From assembly GCA_964511865.1 (NCBI GenBank), contig CAZEHW010000066.1:1-15236 (forward strand): a stretch of DNA of 15,236 nt. Direction: 5' to 3'. Source of the DNA: ChocPot-Mid sp964511865 (GTDB lineage: Bacteria; Bacteroidota; Ignavibacteria; Kapaibacteriales; UBA2268). The position numbers and the translations under genes are program-made. Below the pieces are notes generated by a model. That model did no database searches. It saw only the letters and a program-made list of their open reading frames with translations, and was not told the DNA's origin. This document shows positions 6,947 through 13,329 of the stretch, piece after piece (the stretch's first letter is position 1; every line of letters begins with the position of its first letter).

Positions 6947-8055
6947 CTTTCTTTCAGAAATCCCAGTATCGTTTCTGCTGTAAATTGAGATGCTCCTTTT
7001 GCACCTAACATATTTTTTATTTTAATAAATTGCACCTGTTGTGAATTAAATTTTTCTTTATCATTTGTTAGATCGGATAATTCATGAGATATCAAATTAA
7101 TATCAATTTCACTTTGAATATATTCATTGACGATTTTTCTTTTTAATAAAATATTAACCAGTGAAATAAACTCAAGATTAACTAAGTGCTTACCTAAAAA
7201 ATATGAAATAGGTGAGGTCTTATAAACCATAATGAAAGGTATACCGCAAAGAGCTGCTTCCAGATTAGAAGTACCTGTTTTGACAATTCCTGCTTTTGAT
7301 TTCATCATTAACTCAATAGAATCCTCATATAATATCCATTCCTTATGCCGGTTTAAACAAGTCTTGTAAACATTTTGGTTTAAACTTTTTGAACCTGCTA
7401 TTCCAATTTTAAAATCAGGATTGATTGTTAAATATTTTTCAGCAATCTTCTCCATAATCGGTAGATTATGTTTTATTTCCTGAGTTCTGCTTCCCGGAAG
7501 TAATGCTATTAAGTTTTCACGTGTATCGTAATCAGGAAAGCCTCCCTCAAATATTGGATTATCAAGCAACGGATGTCCAACAAATATTGTCTTAATGCCA
7601 TATTCAGAAAAGAATTCTTTTTCAAAAGGAAAAACAGTTAACAATAAATCAGTTCCTTCGGCTATTCTTTTCGCTCTGTTTTTACCCCATGCCCAAAGTT
7701 GTGGAGCAATATAGTAAATTACAGGTATTTTATTTTCTTTTGCAATTCGTGACAATCTGATATTAAATCCGGGATAATCCACAGGAATAAATGCATCAAT
7801 ATTTTCATTTTTTAATATATTTGAACATTGTTTTAATACTTTCTTAAAATACCTATACTTTTTAGCGACTTCCCAAAAACCGACTACTGACATTTCTTCA
7901 ATAGGTGCAATTGATTTCAAACCAGCTTTGGACATTTCTTTGCCACCAATACCTATAAATTCAGTTTCGGTAGATAAACTGTAAATTGCTTGCATCAATC
8001 TTGATGCATGAATATCACCCGAAGGGTCGCCGGCAACTATGAAAAACTTTTTCAT
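6943..8055 (-). CDS. lpxB: Lipid-A-disaccharide synthase LpxB
   Basis: LpxB is the GT19 glycosyltransferase that joins UDP-2,3-diacylglucosamine and lipid X into the tetraacyl disaccharide precursor of lipid A at the inner face of the inner membrane. The 370-residue length matches the family (E. coli 382). Motifs in order: IVAGDPSGDIHA (6-17), IGIGGKEM (34-41), VVGFWEV (57-63), PVDYPGFN with D93 (91-98), APQLWAWGKNR (117-127), FPFEKEFF (142-149), VGHPLLD (159-165), LLPGSRTQEI (185-194), and the sugar-nucleotide site KTGTSNLEAALCGIP (259-273). It is the first gene of the minus-strand operon; its stop overlaps the start of the acyltransferase as ATGA. A candidate promoter lies 30 bases upstream of the ATG in the 182 bases shared with the divergent transporter gene. 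Confidence 0.96.
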   Translation of the reverse strand: MKKFFIVAGDPSGDIHASRLMQAIYSLSTETEFIGIGGKEMSKAGLKSIAPIEEMSVVGFWEVAKKYRYFKKVLKQCSNILKNENIDAFIPVDYPGFNIRLSRIAKENKIPVIYYIAPQLWAWGKNRAKRIAEGTDLLLTVFPFEKEFFSEYGIKTIFVGHPLLDNPIFEGGFPDYDTRENLIALLPGSRTQEIKHNLPIMEKIAEKYLTINPDFKIGIAGSKSLNQNVYKTCLNRHKEWILYEDSIELMMKSKAGIVKTGTSNLEAALCGIPFIMVYKTSPISYFLGKHLVNLEFISLVNILLKRKIVNEYIQSEIDINLISHELSDLTNDKEKFNSQQVQFIKIKNMLGAKGASQFTAETILGFLKER

Positions 8056-8085
8056 CTATTTTATTTTAATAAATAATTTAACTAA

Positions 8086-8093
8086 CAAAAATA
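8086..8093 (-). promoter_or_regulatory. Candidate -7 promoter element of the lpxB operon
   Basis: On the minus strand the bases read TATTTTTG, matching TAnnTTTG, the Bacteroidota -7 element. It is 30 bases upstream of the lpxB ATG in a divergent intergenic region, which is a sensible place for the operon promoter. No well-spaced -33 TTG is evident, so support is limited to one half of the promoter. Confidence 0.35.
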
Positions 8094-8227
8094 AGTATTT
8101 TAAATATAATTCTCTGTAAGTTTTCAAAATTCTGAATTTTCATTTAAATTAAAATGTTTTAAAAAAATTTTAATAAATTAAATCATTTTGTTAATTTTAC
8201 ATAAAATATAAGATTGTTCAAATTACC

Positions 8228-8231
8228 GGAG
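8228..8231 (+). promoter_or_regulatory. Ribosome binding site deciding the start of the YeiH-family gene
   Basis: GGAG lies six bases before the ATG at 8238. A longer reading from TTG at 8214 would add eight residues (MFKLPEFE), but that TTG has only A/T-rich sequence before it. The Shine-Dalgarno match favours the ATG. Confidence 0.55.
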
Positions 8232-8237
8232 TTTGAA

Positions 8238-9569
8238 ATGTCTGAAAAAAGAATTAGTGACCTTTGGCTTAAAGAGGACTGGTGGGCTATTTGGCTCGCA
8301 TTAGGTATTATAATTATTGGTATGTTGTTCTTCTTCTCTGGGAGCACTATTGGACCTATCGCAGTGGAACCACCCACATGGGGCTCTTTCAATATACTTG
8401 CCGAGCATTTATCTGCAAATTGGTATTGGTACATAGCACAATTTTTCATGTGGCTTATCATTTTTTCAATTAGCGTTAGAATCATGGGCTTTAAAGTAGC
8501 AGAATATATTCCAGGATTTTTAATTGTTTTTGTTGTGTCAGCATTAATTTTATACTTCTCTTCATGGAAATATGCGAAGGAATATAACTTGGAAGCACCT
8601 TTGGTTGCTCTGTTAGTTGGATTATTTGCGGGTAACTTTATTAAATTGCCCAAATGGCTGGATACTTCATTAAGAACAGAATATTATATAAAAACAGGAA
8701 TAATTTTACTTGGAGCCACGTTGCCTTTTACATTGATTATAAAGGCAGGACCTATCGCTTTTCTTCAGGCAACCATTGTTTCGGTTTCTACTTTCATGAC
8801 GATATACTGGATTGGTACCAGATGTTTTAAATTGGATAATAAATTCTGCTCGGTTATGGGAGCAGGTGGCTCCGTATGTGGCGTTTCTGCCTCAATAGCC
8901 GTTGGCGGTGCAGTAAATGCAAAAAAAGAAGCTATATCAATAAGTATCTCACTTGTTACTATCTGGGCAATAATTATGATTTTCTTTTTACCCATAATAT
9001 CAAAAATCATGAATTTGGATGCCGGTGTTGCAGGAGCATGGATTGGTAATTCCGAATTTGCCGATGCAGCAGGTTTTGCTGCAGCACAGGCAATAGGCGA
9101 TGAAAAAGCTATAAGAGCTTTCACACTTATGAAAGTAATAGGTAGGGATATATGGATTGGTATTTGGTCATTTATTTTAGCGATTATTGCAGTAGTCAAA
9201 TGGGAGAAAAACGAAGCTTCTGCAAGTAAAGTTTCAGCTATGGAAATTTGGTGGCGTTTTCCAAAATTCGTACTTGGCTTTTTTGTCGCTTCTATCGGTA
9301 TTACATTGATTTCAGCGAGCTATTTAAACAATGACACTTTCGATACTGTTTTAAAACCAAATCTGATTGAACCAATCAAAACTCTCAGAACCTGGACGTT
9401 CATTTTTACTTTTCTTTGTATTGGCATGACTACGAGATTTAAAGAACTGACTAAATTCGGCTGGAAACCATTGGCGGCATTTACTGCCGGTGTTATAGTA
9501 AATGTTATTCTTGGATATATGCTGTCGAATCACGTATTTGTACACTATTGGACCGAAACGATAAAGTAA
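8238..9569 (+). CDS. YeiH/UPF0324-family membrane protein (putative sulfate exporter family)
   Basis: A 443-residue polytopic inner-membrane protein with roughly ten or more hydrophobic segments (for example 17-36, 63-82, 91-109, 119-133, 152-169, 171-193, 236-255, 306-321, 345-362, 383-397, 411-430). The family signature is clear: LDNKFCSVMGAGGSVCGVSA (199-218), then SASIAVGGAVNAKKEAIS, ADAAGFAAAQ (275-284) and AFTLMKVIGRD (294-304). E. coli YeiH is about 350 residues. Here an N-terminal extension of about 100 residues carries extra membrane segments, as in the longer branch of the family. Databases name the family putative sulfate exporter, but transport activity is poorly established. The start at 8238 is chosen for its GGAG; TTG at 8214 is the alternative. 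The gene is divergent from lpxB and ends in its own terminator, so it is probably monocistronic. Confidence 0.88.
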   Translation: MSEKRISDLWLKEDWWAIWLALGIIIIGMLFFFSGSTIGPIAVEPPTWGSFNILAEHLSANWYWYIAQFFMWLIIFSISVRIMGFKVAEYIPGFLIVFVVSALILYFSSWKYAKEYNLEAPLVALLVGLFAGNFIKLPKWLDTSLRTEYYIKTGIILLGATLPFTLIIKAGPIAFLQATIVSVSTFMTIYWIGTRCFKLDNKFCSVMGAGGSVCGVSASIAVGGAVNAKKEAISISISLVTIWAIIMIFFLPIISKIMNLDAGVAGAWIGNSEFADAAGFAAAQAIGDEKAIRAFTLMKVIGRDIWIGIWSFILAIIAVVKWEKNEASASKVSAMEIWWRFPKFVLGFFVASIGITLISASYLNNDTFDTVLKPNLIEPIKTLRTWTFIFTFLCIGMTTRFKELTKFGWKPLAAFTAGVIVNVILGYMLSNHVFVHYWTETIK

Positions 9570-9576
9570 AAATGAT

Positions 9577-9609
9577 AACTTTCCGAAAGTTTTAAACTTT
9601 CGGAAAGTT
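9577..9609 (+). terminator. Rho-independent terminator of the YeiH-family gene
   Basis: A perfect 13-base inverted repeat: left arm AACTTTCCGAAAG (9577-9589), seven-base loop (9590-9596), right arm CTTTCGGAAAGTT (9597-9609). It begins eight bases after the stop codon and is followed by a short, moderately T-rich tail (TTATCTT). The T tail is weaker than in a textbook terminator, but the stem is strong for this AT-rich genome. Confidence 0.8.
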
Positions 9610-9676
9610 TATCTTAACTATGAGATTTGTTATAAACCTTGCTTTTAACTAATTTTTTATCTATCATAAAAATCAG

Positions 9677-9684
9677 TATTTTTG
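9677..9684 (+). promoter_or_regulatory. Candidate -7 promoter element of the OmpA-family gene
   Basis: TATTTTTG matches the Bacteroidota -7 consensus TAnnTTTG exactly and lies 31 bases before the ATG, between the upstream terminator and the gene. The expected TTG about 19 bases further upstream is not present (the region there is a T run), so this is a partial promoter match. Confidence 0.4.
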
Positions 9685-9703
9685 TTAATATTTTATTTGG
9701 TAT

Positions 9704-9710
9704 AAGGGGG
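9704..9710 (+). promoter_or_regulatory. Purine-rich ribosome binding site of the OmpA-family gene
   Basis: AAGGGGG ends five bases before the ATG at 9716. It is one of the few G-rich leaders in the window and suggests strong translation, in keeping with an abundant outer-membrane protein. Confidence 0.55.
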
Positions 9711-9715
9711 AATTC

Positions 9716-11764
9716 ATGAAGCGAAGCACCTTGTCAGTGCTTTTAATTTTATTCATAGCATATATTTCGGTTTATTGTCAGGAAGATGAAACTCCTGAAA
9801 AAAAACCTAAATTTGGCTTATTCTCTCATTATGGATTGAATATCCATACATCCGATTTTTCAGAATTATCCGATATACCAAATTGCTGTAATGACAATAT
9901 GAGTGGTTCAGGTTCAGGTTTTTCTTTTGGTGCTTTTTATGAATATCCTATTGAAGATTTATGGGGATTGAACCTTCGGCTTGGTATTACTGATTTAGGA
10001 GGTTTACTTACACAGGAACAGAATTTTAGAGCTATGGTTTATGACCCGGCTCTTGACGACTTCAAAGGAGTTGACGGAATTTTTGAATATAGATTACAAT
10101 CCTCTCTCAGTGCTTTAGTAGCCCAACCTTATGGATATTATCAGATTGAGGATAATCTCTTTGTTCTTGGTGGATTTGATATTGGGATATATACCAATCA
10201 GGAATATGATTATATAGAAAAAATATTAGAACCTAATTACGGATATTTTGACGAAAATAACCGAAGCAGAACGAGGAATGCCCAAAAAGGTAATTTTACA
10301 GATGCTTCAGGTTTGTATTTTGCATTGTCATTAGGTGCTCAGTATCAATTGAGAATGAATCAGGATAGTTCTTTATTTCTTGCTCCTGAAATATTCTATT
10401 CATATTTATTAACACCTATAGTTCCAAACTCCGGTTGGAATGTTCATTGTATTAAATTTGGTGTTTCGGTAAAATATATGGAACCGCCGCCGCCACCACC
10501 GCCGCCACCACCGCCGGAACCACCAACGGAAGCACCTTTTCCGAGATATCCTAAACCTGTTAAACCATCAGAAATCCTGGTAAAAGTTACAGCCGGTCAA
10601 ATAGACAGTTCGAATACTGTAAGCGGAGATATTGATATTAAAATCGAAGATTTTGTTACTCATTTCATGAGCCCATTGCTAAATTATATTTTCTTCGATG
10701 AAAATTCTGCTCAGATTCCTGAAAGATACGAAAAATTAAAAAGTGATGAAACTGATGAGTTTCATGTTAGTGATTTACAAAAGCTTTCCGGTCTTGAAAC
10801 TTATTACCATATATTAAATATTACCGGATTAAGATTAAAAAATGACACAAATGCTACAGTTACATTATTAGGAACAAATGCAGATATAGGAGACGAAAAA
10901 GGGAATAAAGAACTTTCTGAAAACCGTGCAAAAACTGTTAAAGATTATCTTGTTTATGTTTGGGGGATAGATCCCAAAAGAATAGAAACAATTGCCATGA
11001 ACTTACCAAAACAGCCCTCTGCCAAAAATGACCCTTCAGGGCAGGAAGAGAACAGAAGAGTTGAAATCATTTCCGATAATATAAAAATCATTGAACCGGT
11101 CATTGTTGAGGACACAACCAGAACCGTAGCCAAAACAAAAATACGGTTTTATAACAATGTGAAATCTATTACTGCAATTAAATCATGGAAATTGTCAATC
11201 AGGCAAAATGGCTATATTCTTAAAGAATATTCGGGAAAAGGTGATGTACCAAAATCAATTGATTGGGAAATTTCCTCAGATGGTAAAGATGCTCCAAAAA
11301 AAGGAGGCTTCGTATCTTATGGGATGTTAATTGAAGACGAATTTGGTCAGATTGAACGTTCTCCTGAAAAACAGCTTCCTGTAGAACAAATGACAGTCCA
11401 AAGAAAGAAAATCGAAAAAAAATATGACAGGGAATATGAATATTACAGCTTAATTCTTTTCGATTTCGGAAAATATACTTTACGAAAAGAACACAGAAAA
11501 GTCTTGGATTATATAAAGAACAGACTCACTCCCGAATCAAAAGTAATTATCACAGGACATACTGACATTATCGGTTCTGAAGCATTTAATAAAAAAATCT
11601 CCACAAAGAGGGCTGAAGCGGTTGCAAAAATTCTGAATATACCCAATGCAGAGATAATTGGTGAAGGTCAGGACAACCTGCTTTACAACAACACTCTTCC
11701 CGAAGGCAGGTTTTATTGCAGGACAGTAAGGATTAATATTGAAACAACTATTATTAATCAATAA
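9716..11764 (+). CDS. OmpA-family outer-membrane protein with two peptidoglycan-binding modules
   Basis: A 682-residue protein. The signal peptide is about 1-21 (SVYC-Q region; C21 could make it a lipoprotein, but the lipobox is poor). Residues about 30-255 look like an outer-membrane beta-barrel or beta-sandwich with alternating aromatic strands. Eleven consecutive prolines (257-267) and further prolines to about 282 form a stiff linker. A first OmpA-like module (about 320-455) has D390 and, in NKELSENRAKTV, R404. A region at about 470-560 resembles a FlgD/CHU_C-type Ig fold (SWKLSIRQNGYILKEYSG, then a P-K-S-I-D-W strand). A second OmpA-like module (about 575-680) has TGHTDIIG with D617 and NKKISTKRAEAV with R632. 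In both modules the aspartate and arginine that bind diaminopimelate in OmpA appear kept. Likely role: anchoring the outer membrane to the cell wall. It has its own leader and converges with the propeller gene. Confidence 0.88.
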   Translation: MKRSTLSVLLILFIAYISVYCQEDETPEKKPKFGLFSHYGLNIHTSDFSELSDIPNCCNDNMSGSGSGFSFGAFYEYPIEDLWGLNLRLGITDLGGLLTQEQNFRAMVYDPALDDFKGVDGIFEYRLQSSLSALVAQPYGYYQIEDNLFVLGGFDIGIYTNQEYDYIEKILEPNYGYFDENNRSRTRNAQKGNFTDASGLYFALSLGAQYQLRMNQDSSLFLAPEIFYSYLLTPIVPNSGWNVHCIKFGVSVKYMEPPPPPPPPPPPEPPTEAPFPRYPKPVKPSEILVKVTAGQIDSSNTVSGDIDIKIEDFVTHFMSPLLNYIFFDENSAQIPERYEKLKSDETDEFHVSDLQKLSGLETYYHILNITGLRLKNDTNATVTLLGTNADIGDEKGNKELSENRAKTVKDYLVYVWGIDPKRIETIAMNLPKQPSAKNDPSGQEENRRVEIISDNIKIIEPVIVEDTTRTVAKTKIRFYNNVKSITAIKSWKLSIRQNGYILKEYSGKGDVPKSIDWEISSDGKDAPKKGGFVSYGMLIEDEFGQIERSPEKQLPVEQMTVQRKKIEKKYDREYEYYSLILFDFGKYTLRKEHRKVLDYIKNRLTPESKVIITGHTDIIGSEAFNKKISTKRAEAVAKILNIPNAEIIGEGQDNLLYNNTLPEGRFYCRTVRINIETTIINQ

Positions 11765-11788
11765 ATTAAGTTTAATGAGTTTTATTGT

Positions 11789-11820
11789 AGGAAAAGGGAA
11801 AAGGGAGAAAGGAAAAGGGA
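11789..11820 (+). repeat. Polypurine low-complexity tract
   Basis: Thirty-two consecutive purines made of GGAAAA/GGGAAAA-like units with five G-runs (three of them GGG), lying between the stops of two convergent genes. It stands out from the surrounding AT-rich DNA. The rest of the 148-base gap (11765-11912) shows no convincing hairpin terminator for either gene. Function unknown; a chance low-complexity expansion is the simplest view. Confidence 0.6.
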
Positions 11821-11912
11821 TTTTATCATTCTTGTGAAAAAAGGAATCAATTAAATGTATTAACTTTACATATTATAATTGCCTTAGACTGTTTAAACCC
11901 ATTCCAAAAAAA

Positions 11913-13232
11913 CTAACGACAAACGACTACCCTTTCGCTATAAATGTTTTCACCCGACTGCAAGACAATATTATAAATCCCTTGTGGATAGACGTTCGCA
12001 TTATCGTGTGAGACGTTCAAGTTGAACGTCTCTACGTAATCCCCCGGAAATTTGTATTCGGTTTTCAAAAGGGTTTGGTTGCCTAAAATATCTGTCAGGA
12101 AAATATTTATTATGCCTGCCGTTTCGATACGGTAACGGAGGTTGATAGCACCTGATGTTGGATTTGGATAACAAAGGACTTTATTTTGTTCTACTTTTAT
12201 GTCATCTTCAACGTCAGTAATATTGACAACGCCTCCTTCTTTGTAAACTACAAGCCCGAACATATTATTTGTGAAATTATAAAGAAACCACTTGTTACCA
12301 TATTTGTCAACTCTTATCCCCTGTGGACTCGCAGGCAATGGAGTTTCACTTCGTTTTAAATATTTCCAATTAGTACCGTCAAAACTCGCAACACCCCATT
12401 CATCTCCGGTTCTCGAATCTGCAAACCAAATAGTGCCGTTTGGCTCAACTGCAATTGCCCTAACTAAATAAACAGGACAATTATAATTTTCGTCATACAA
12501 AGTCCATTCATCGTCTTTCATCCGAATTGGCCAAGAAAATGATGCTATCCATATATTATTATTACTATCTAAAGCTATATCCTTAATATAATTATTTCTA
12601 ATAATAGAATTCGAAGTATCATAGACTGCCCATTTATCTATATCGAATTTTATTAATCCTTTATTCATAGTGCAAATCCACTTGGTATTGTTCTTATCAA
12701 TAAATAGTTTTGTATAAAGCTCTCCAAGTAAAAAATAATATGTAATGTCATAATATGTCCAAGCTGAGCCATCATAACTTGCTAAACCATTTGAAGTAGC
12801 TACCCATATTATATTATTCCCATCAATTTTAACATCCCAAACAGTATTGGAAGGGATATCAGAATTTGATGTATCAAACACCGACCAATTATCATTTGCA
12901 AATTTAATTAATCCCTTATCCTGGCTTGCTATCCATTTATTATTATCTTTATCAATAGATATCTTATAAATTTCATTTGCAGGAAAATTTAAATTTTTTG
13001 GCTGATATAATAACCAGTCTTGCCTATTAAAATGAGCAAGTCCACCTTCTTTTGCAACAAGTGATTGTGTATAGAAAACCAACCAAATATTTTCCTCGTA
13101 ATCAAAACATAAATCCCTAATGTTATTCCATGGTAAAGGAGTAGAATCTTGATTGAAAGATATCCACTCTGGTGATTGAGAAAAAACTATATTACTGAGT
13201 AAAAATAATAAAATTAACTTAAGTATTTTCAT
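11913..13232 (-). CDS. Secreted seven-unit beta-propeller protein with T9SS sorting domain
   Basis: A 439-residue exported protein: signal peptide 1 to about 18 (ending VFS-QS), a propeller region about 36-335, and a T9SS type A sorting domain from about 354 to the end. The propeller has seven evenly spaced strand motifs of the form N/K-I/K-W-I/V-A, with tryptophans at 50, 100, 143, 185, 228, 269 and 315 (spacing 41-50 residues), like two-component-regulator propeller (Reg_prop) repeats. Seven units would close one beta-propeller. Unlike hybrid sensor kinases with such repeats, there is no kinase or membrane helix. The C-terminal domain reads CYPNPTSGAINLRYRIE, then DILGNQ and PQGIYNIVL, typical of the signal that sends proteins through the type IX system to the cell surface. 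Its ending VVVCR is slightly atypical. Function unknown; ligand or glycan binding, or adhesion, is possible. The DNA of the sorting domain is more GC-rich than the propeller. Confidence 0.87.
   Translation of the reverse strand: MKILKLILLFLLSNIVFSQSPEWISFNQDSTPLPWNNIRDLCFDYEENIWLVFYTQSLVAKEGGLAHFNRQDWLLYQPKNLNFPANEIYKISIDKDNNKWIASQDKGLIKFANDNWSVFDTSNSDIPSNTVWDVKIDGNNIIWVATSNGLASYDGSAWTYYDITYYFLLGELYTKLFIDKNNTKWICTMNKGLIKFDIDKWAVYDTSNSIIRNNYIKDIALDSNNNIWIASFSWPIRMKDDEWTLYDENYNCPVYLVRAIAVEPNGTIWFADSRTGDEWGVASFDGTNWKYLKRSETPLPASPQGIRVDKYGNKWFLYNFTNNMFGLVVYKEGGVVNITDVEDDIKVEQNKVLCYPNPTSGAINLRYRIETAGIINIFLTDILGNQTLLKTEYKFPGDYVETFNLNVSHDNANVYPQGIYNIVLQSGENIYSERVVVCR
12010..12032. repeat. 23-base perfect palindrome inside the T9SS sorting-domain sequence
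   Basis: Arm GAGACGTTCAA (12010-12020), one central base G, and arm TTGAACGTCTC (12022-12032). A further copy of AGACGTTC lies at 11990-11997, in direct orientation to the left arm. With one inserted base the palindrome extends outward towards CGT/ACG. It encodes residues 401-408 (ETFNLNVS) of the propeller protein in frame. It resembles the short GAGACG/CGTCTC palindromes scattered through some bacterial genomes; only a genome-wide search could show whether it is repeated. Confidence 0.7.
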
Positions 13233-13262
13233 ATTTTTATTTCCTTTATAAATTAATAAATA

Positions 13263-13291
13263 AGGATTGTTTCCAAAAAAGAAACAATCCT
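13263..13291 (-). terminator. Rho-independent terminator of the cysteine-rich T9SS gene
   Basis: On the minus strand an 11-base perfect stem, AGGATTGTTTC paired with GAAACAATCCT, encloses a seven-base loop and is followed by the A/T-rich run TATTTATTAATTT. It lies 38 bases beyond the stop of the gene ending at 13330, past the run of Ns, and just upstream of the propeller gene. It should therefore separate the two transcription units. Confidence 0.75.
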
Positions 13292-13310
13292 ATCTTAAAT
13301 TTAACGATTA

Positions 13311-13320
13311 NNNNNNNNNN
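13311..13320. other. Assembly gap (run of ten Ns)
   Basis: Ten undetermined bases join two contigs between the two T9SS genes. The true length of the gap is unknown, and the neighbourhood of the genes on either side rests on scaffolding. Confidence 0.98.
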
Positions 13321-13329
13321 GTATTGGTT

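Noticed and set aside
8214..8237. TTG at 8214 as the start of the YeiH-family gene
   Set aside because: No ribosome binding site precedes it, whereas GGAG is well placed before ATG 8238.
8183..8653. Minus-strand open frame of 156 codons opposite the transporter gene
   Set aside because: It lies opposite a strongly conserved membrane protein, has no recognisable domain, and its composition is that of an antisense shadow.
13233..13310. CRISPR-like or tandem repeat reading of the region beside the Ns
   Set aside because: There is only one inverted repeat, with terminator geometry, and no spaced direct repeats.
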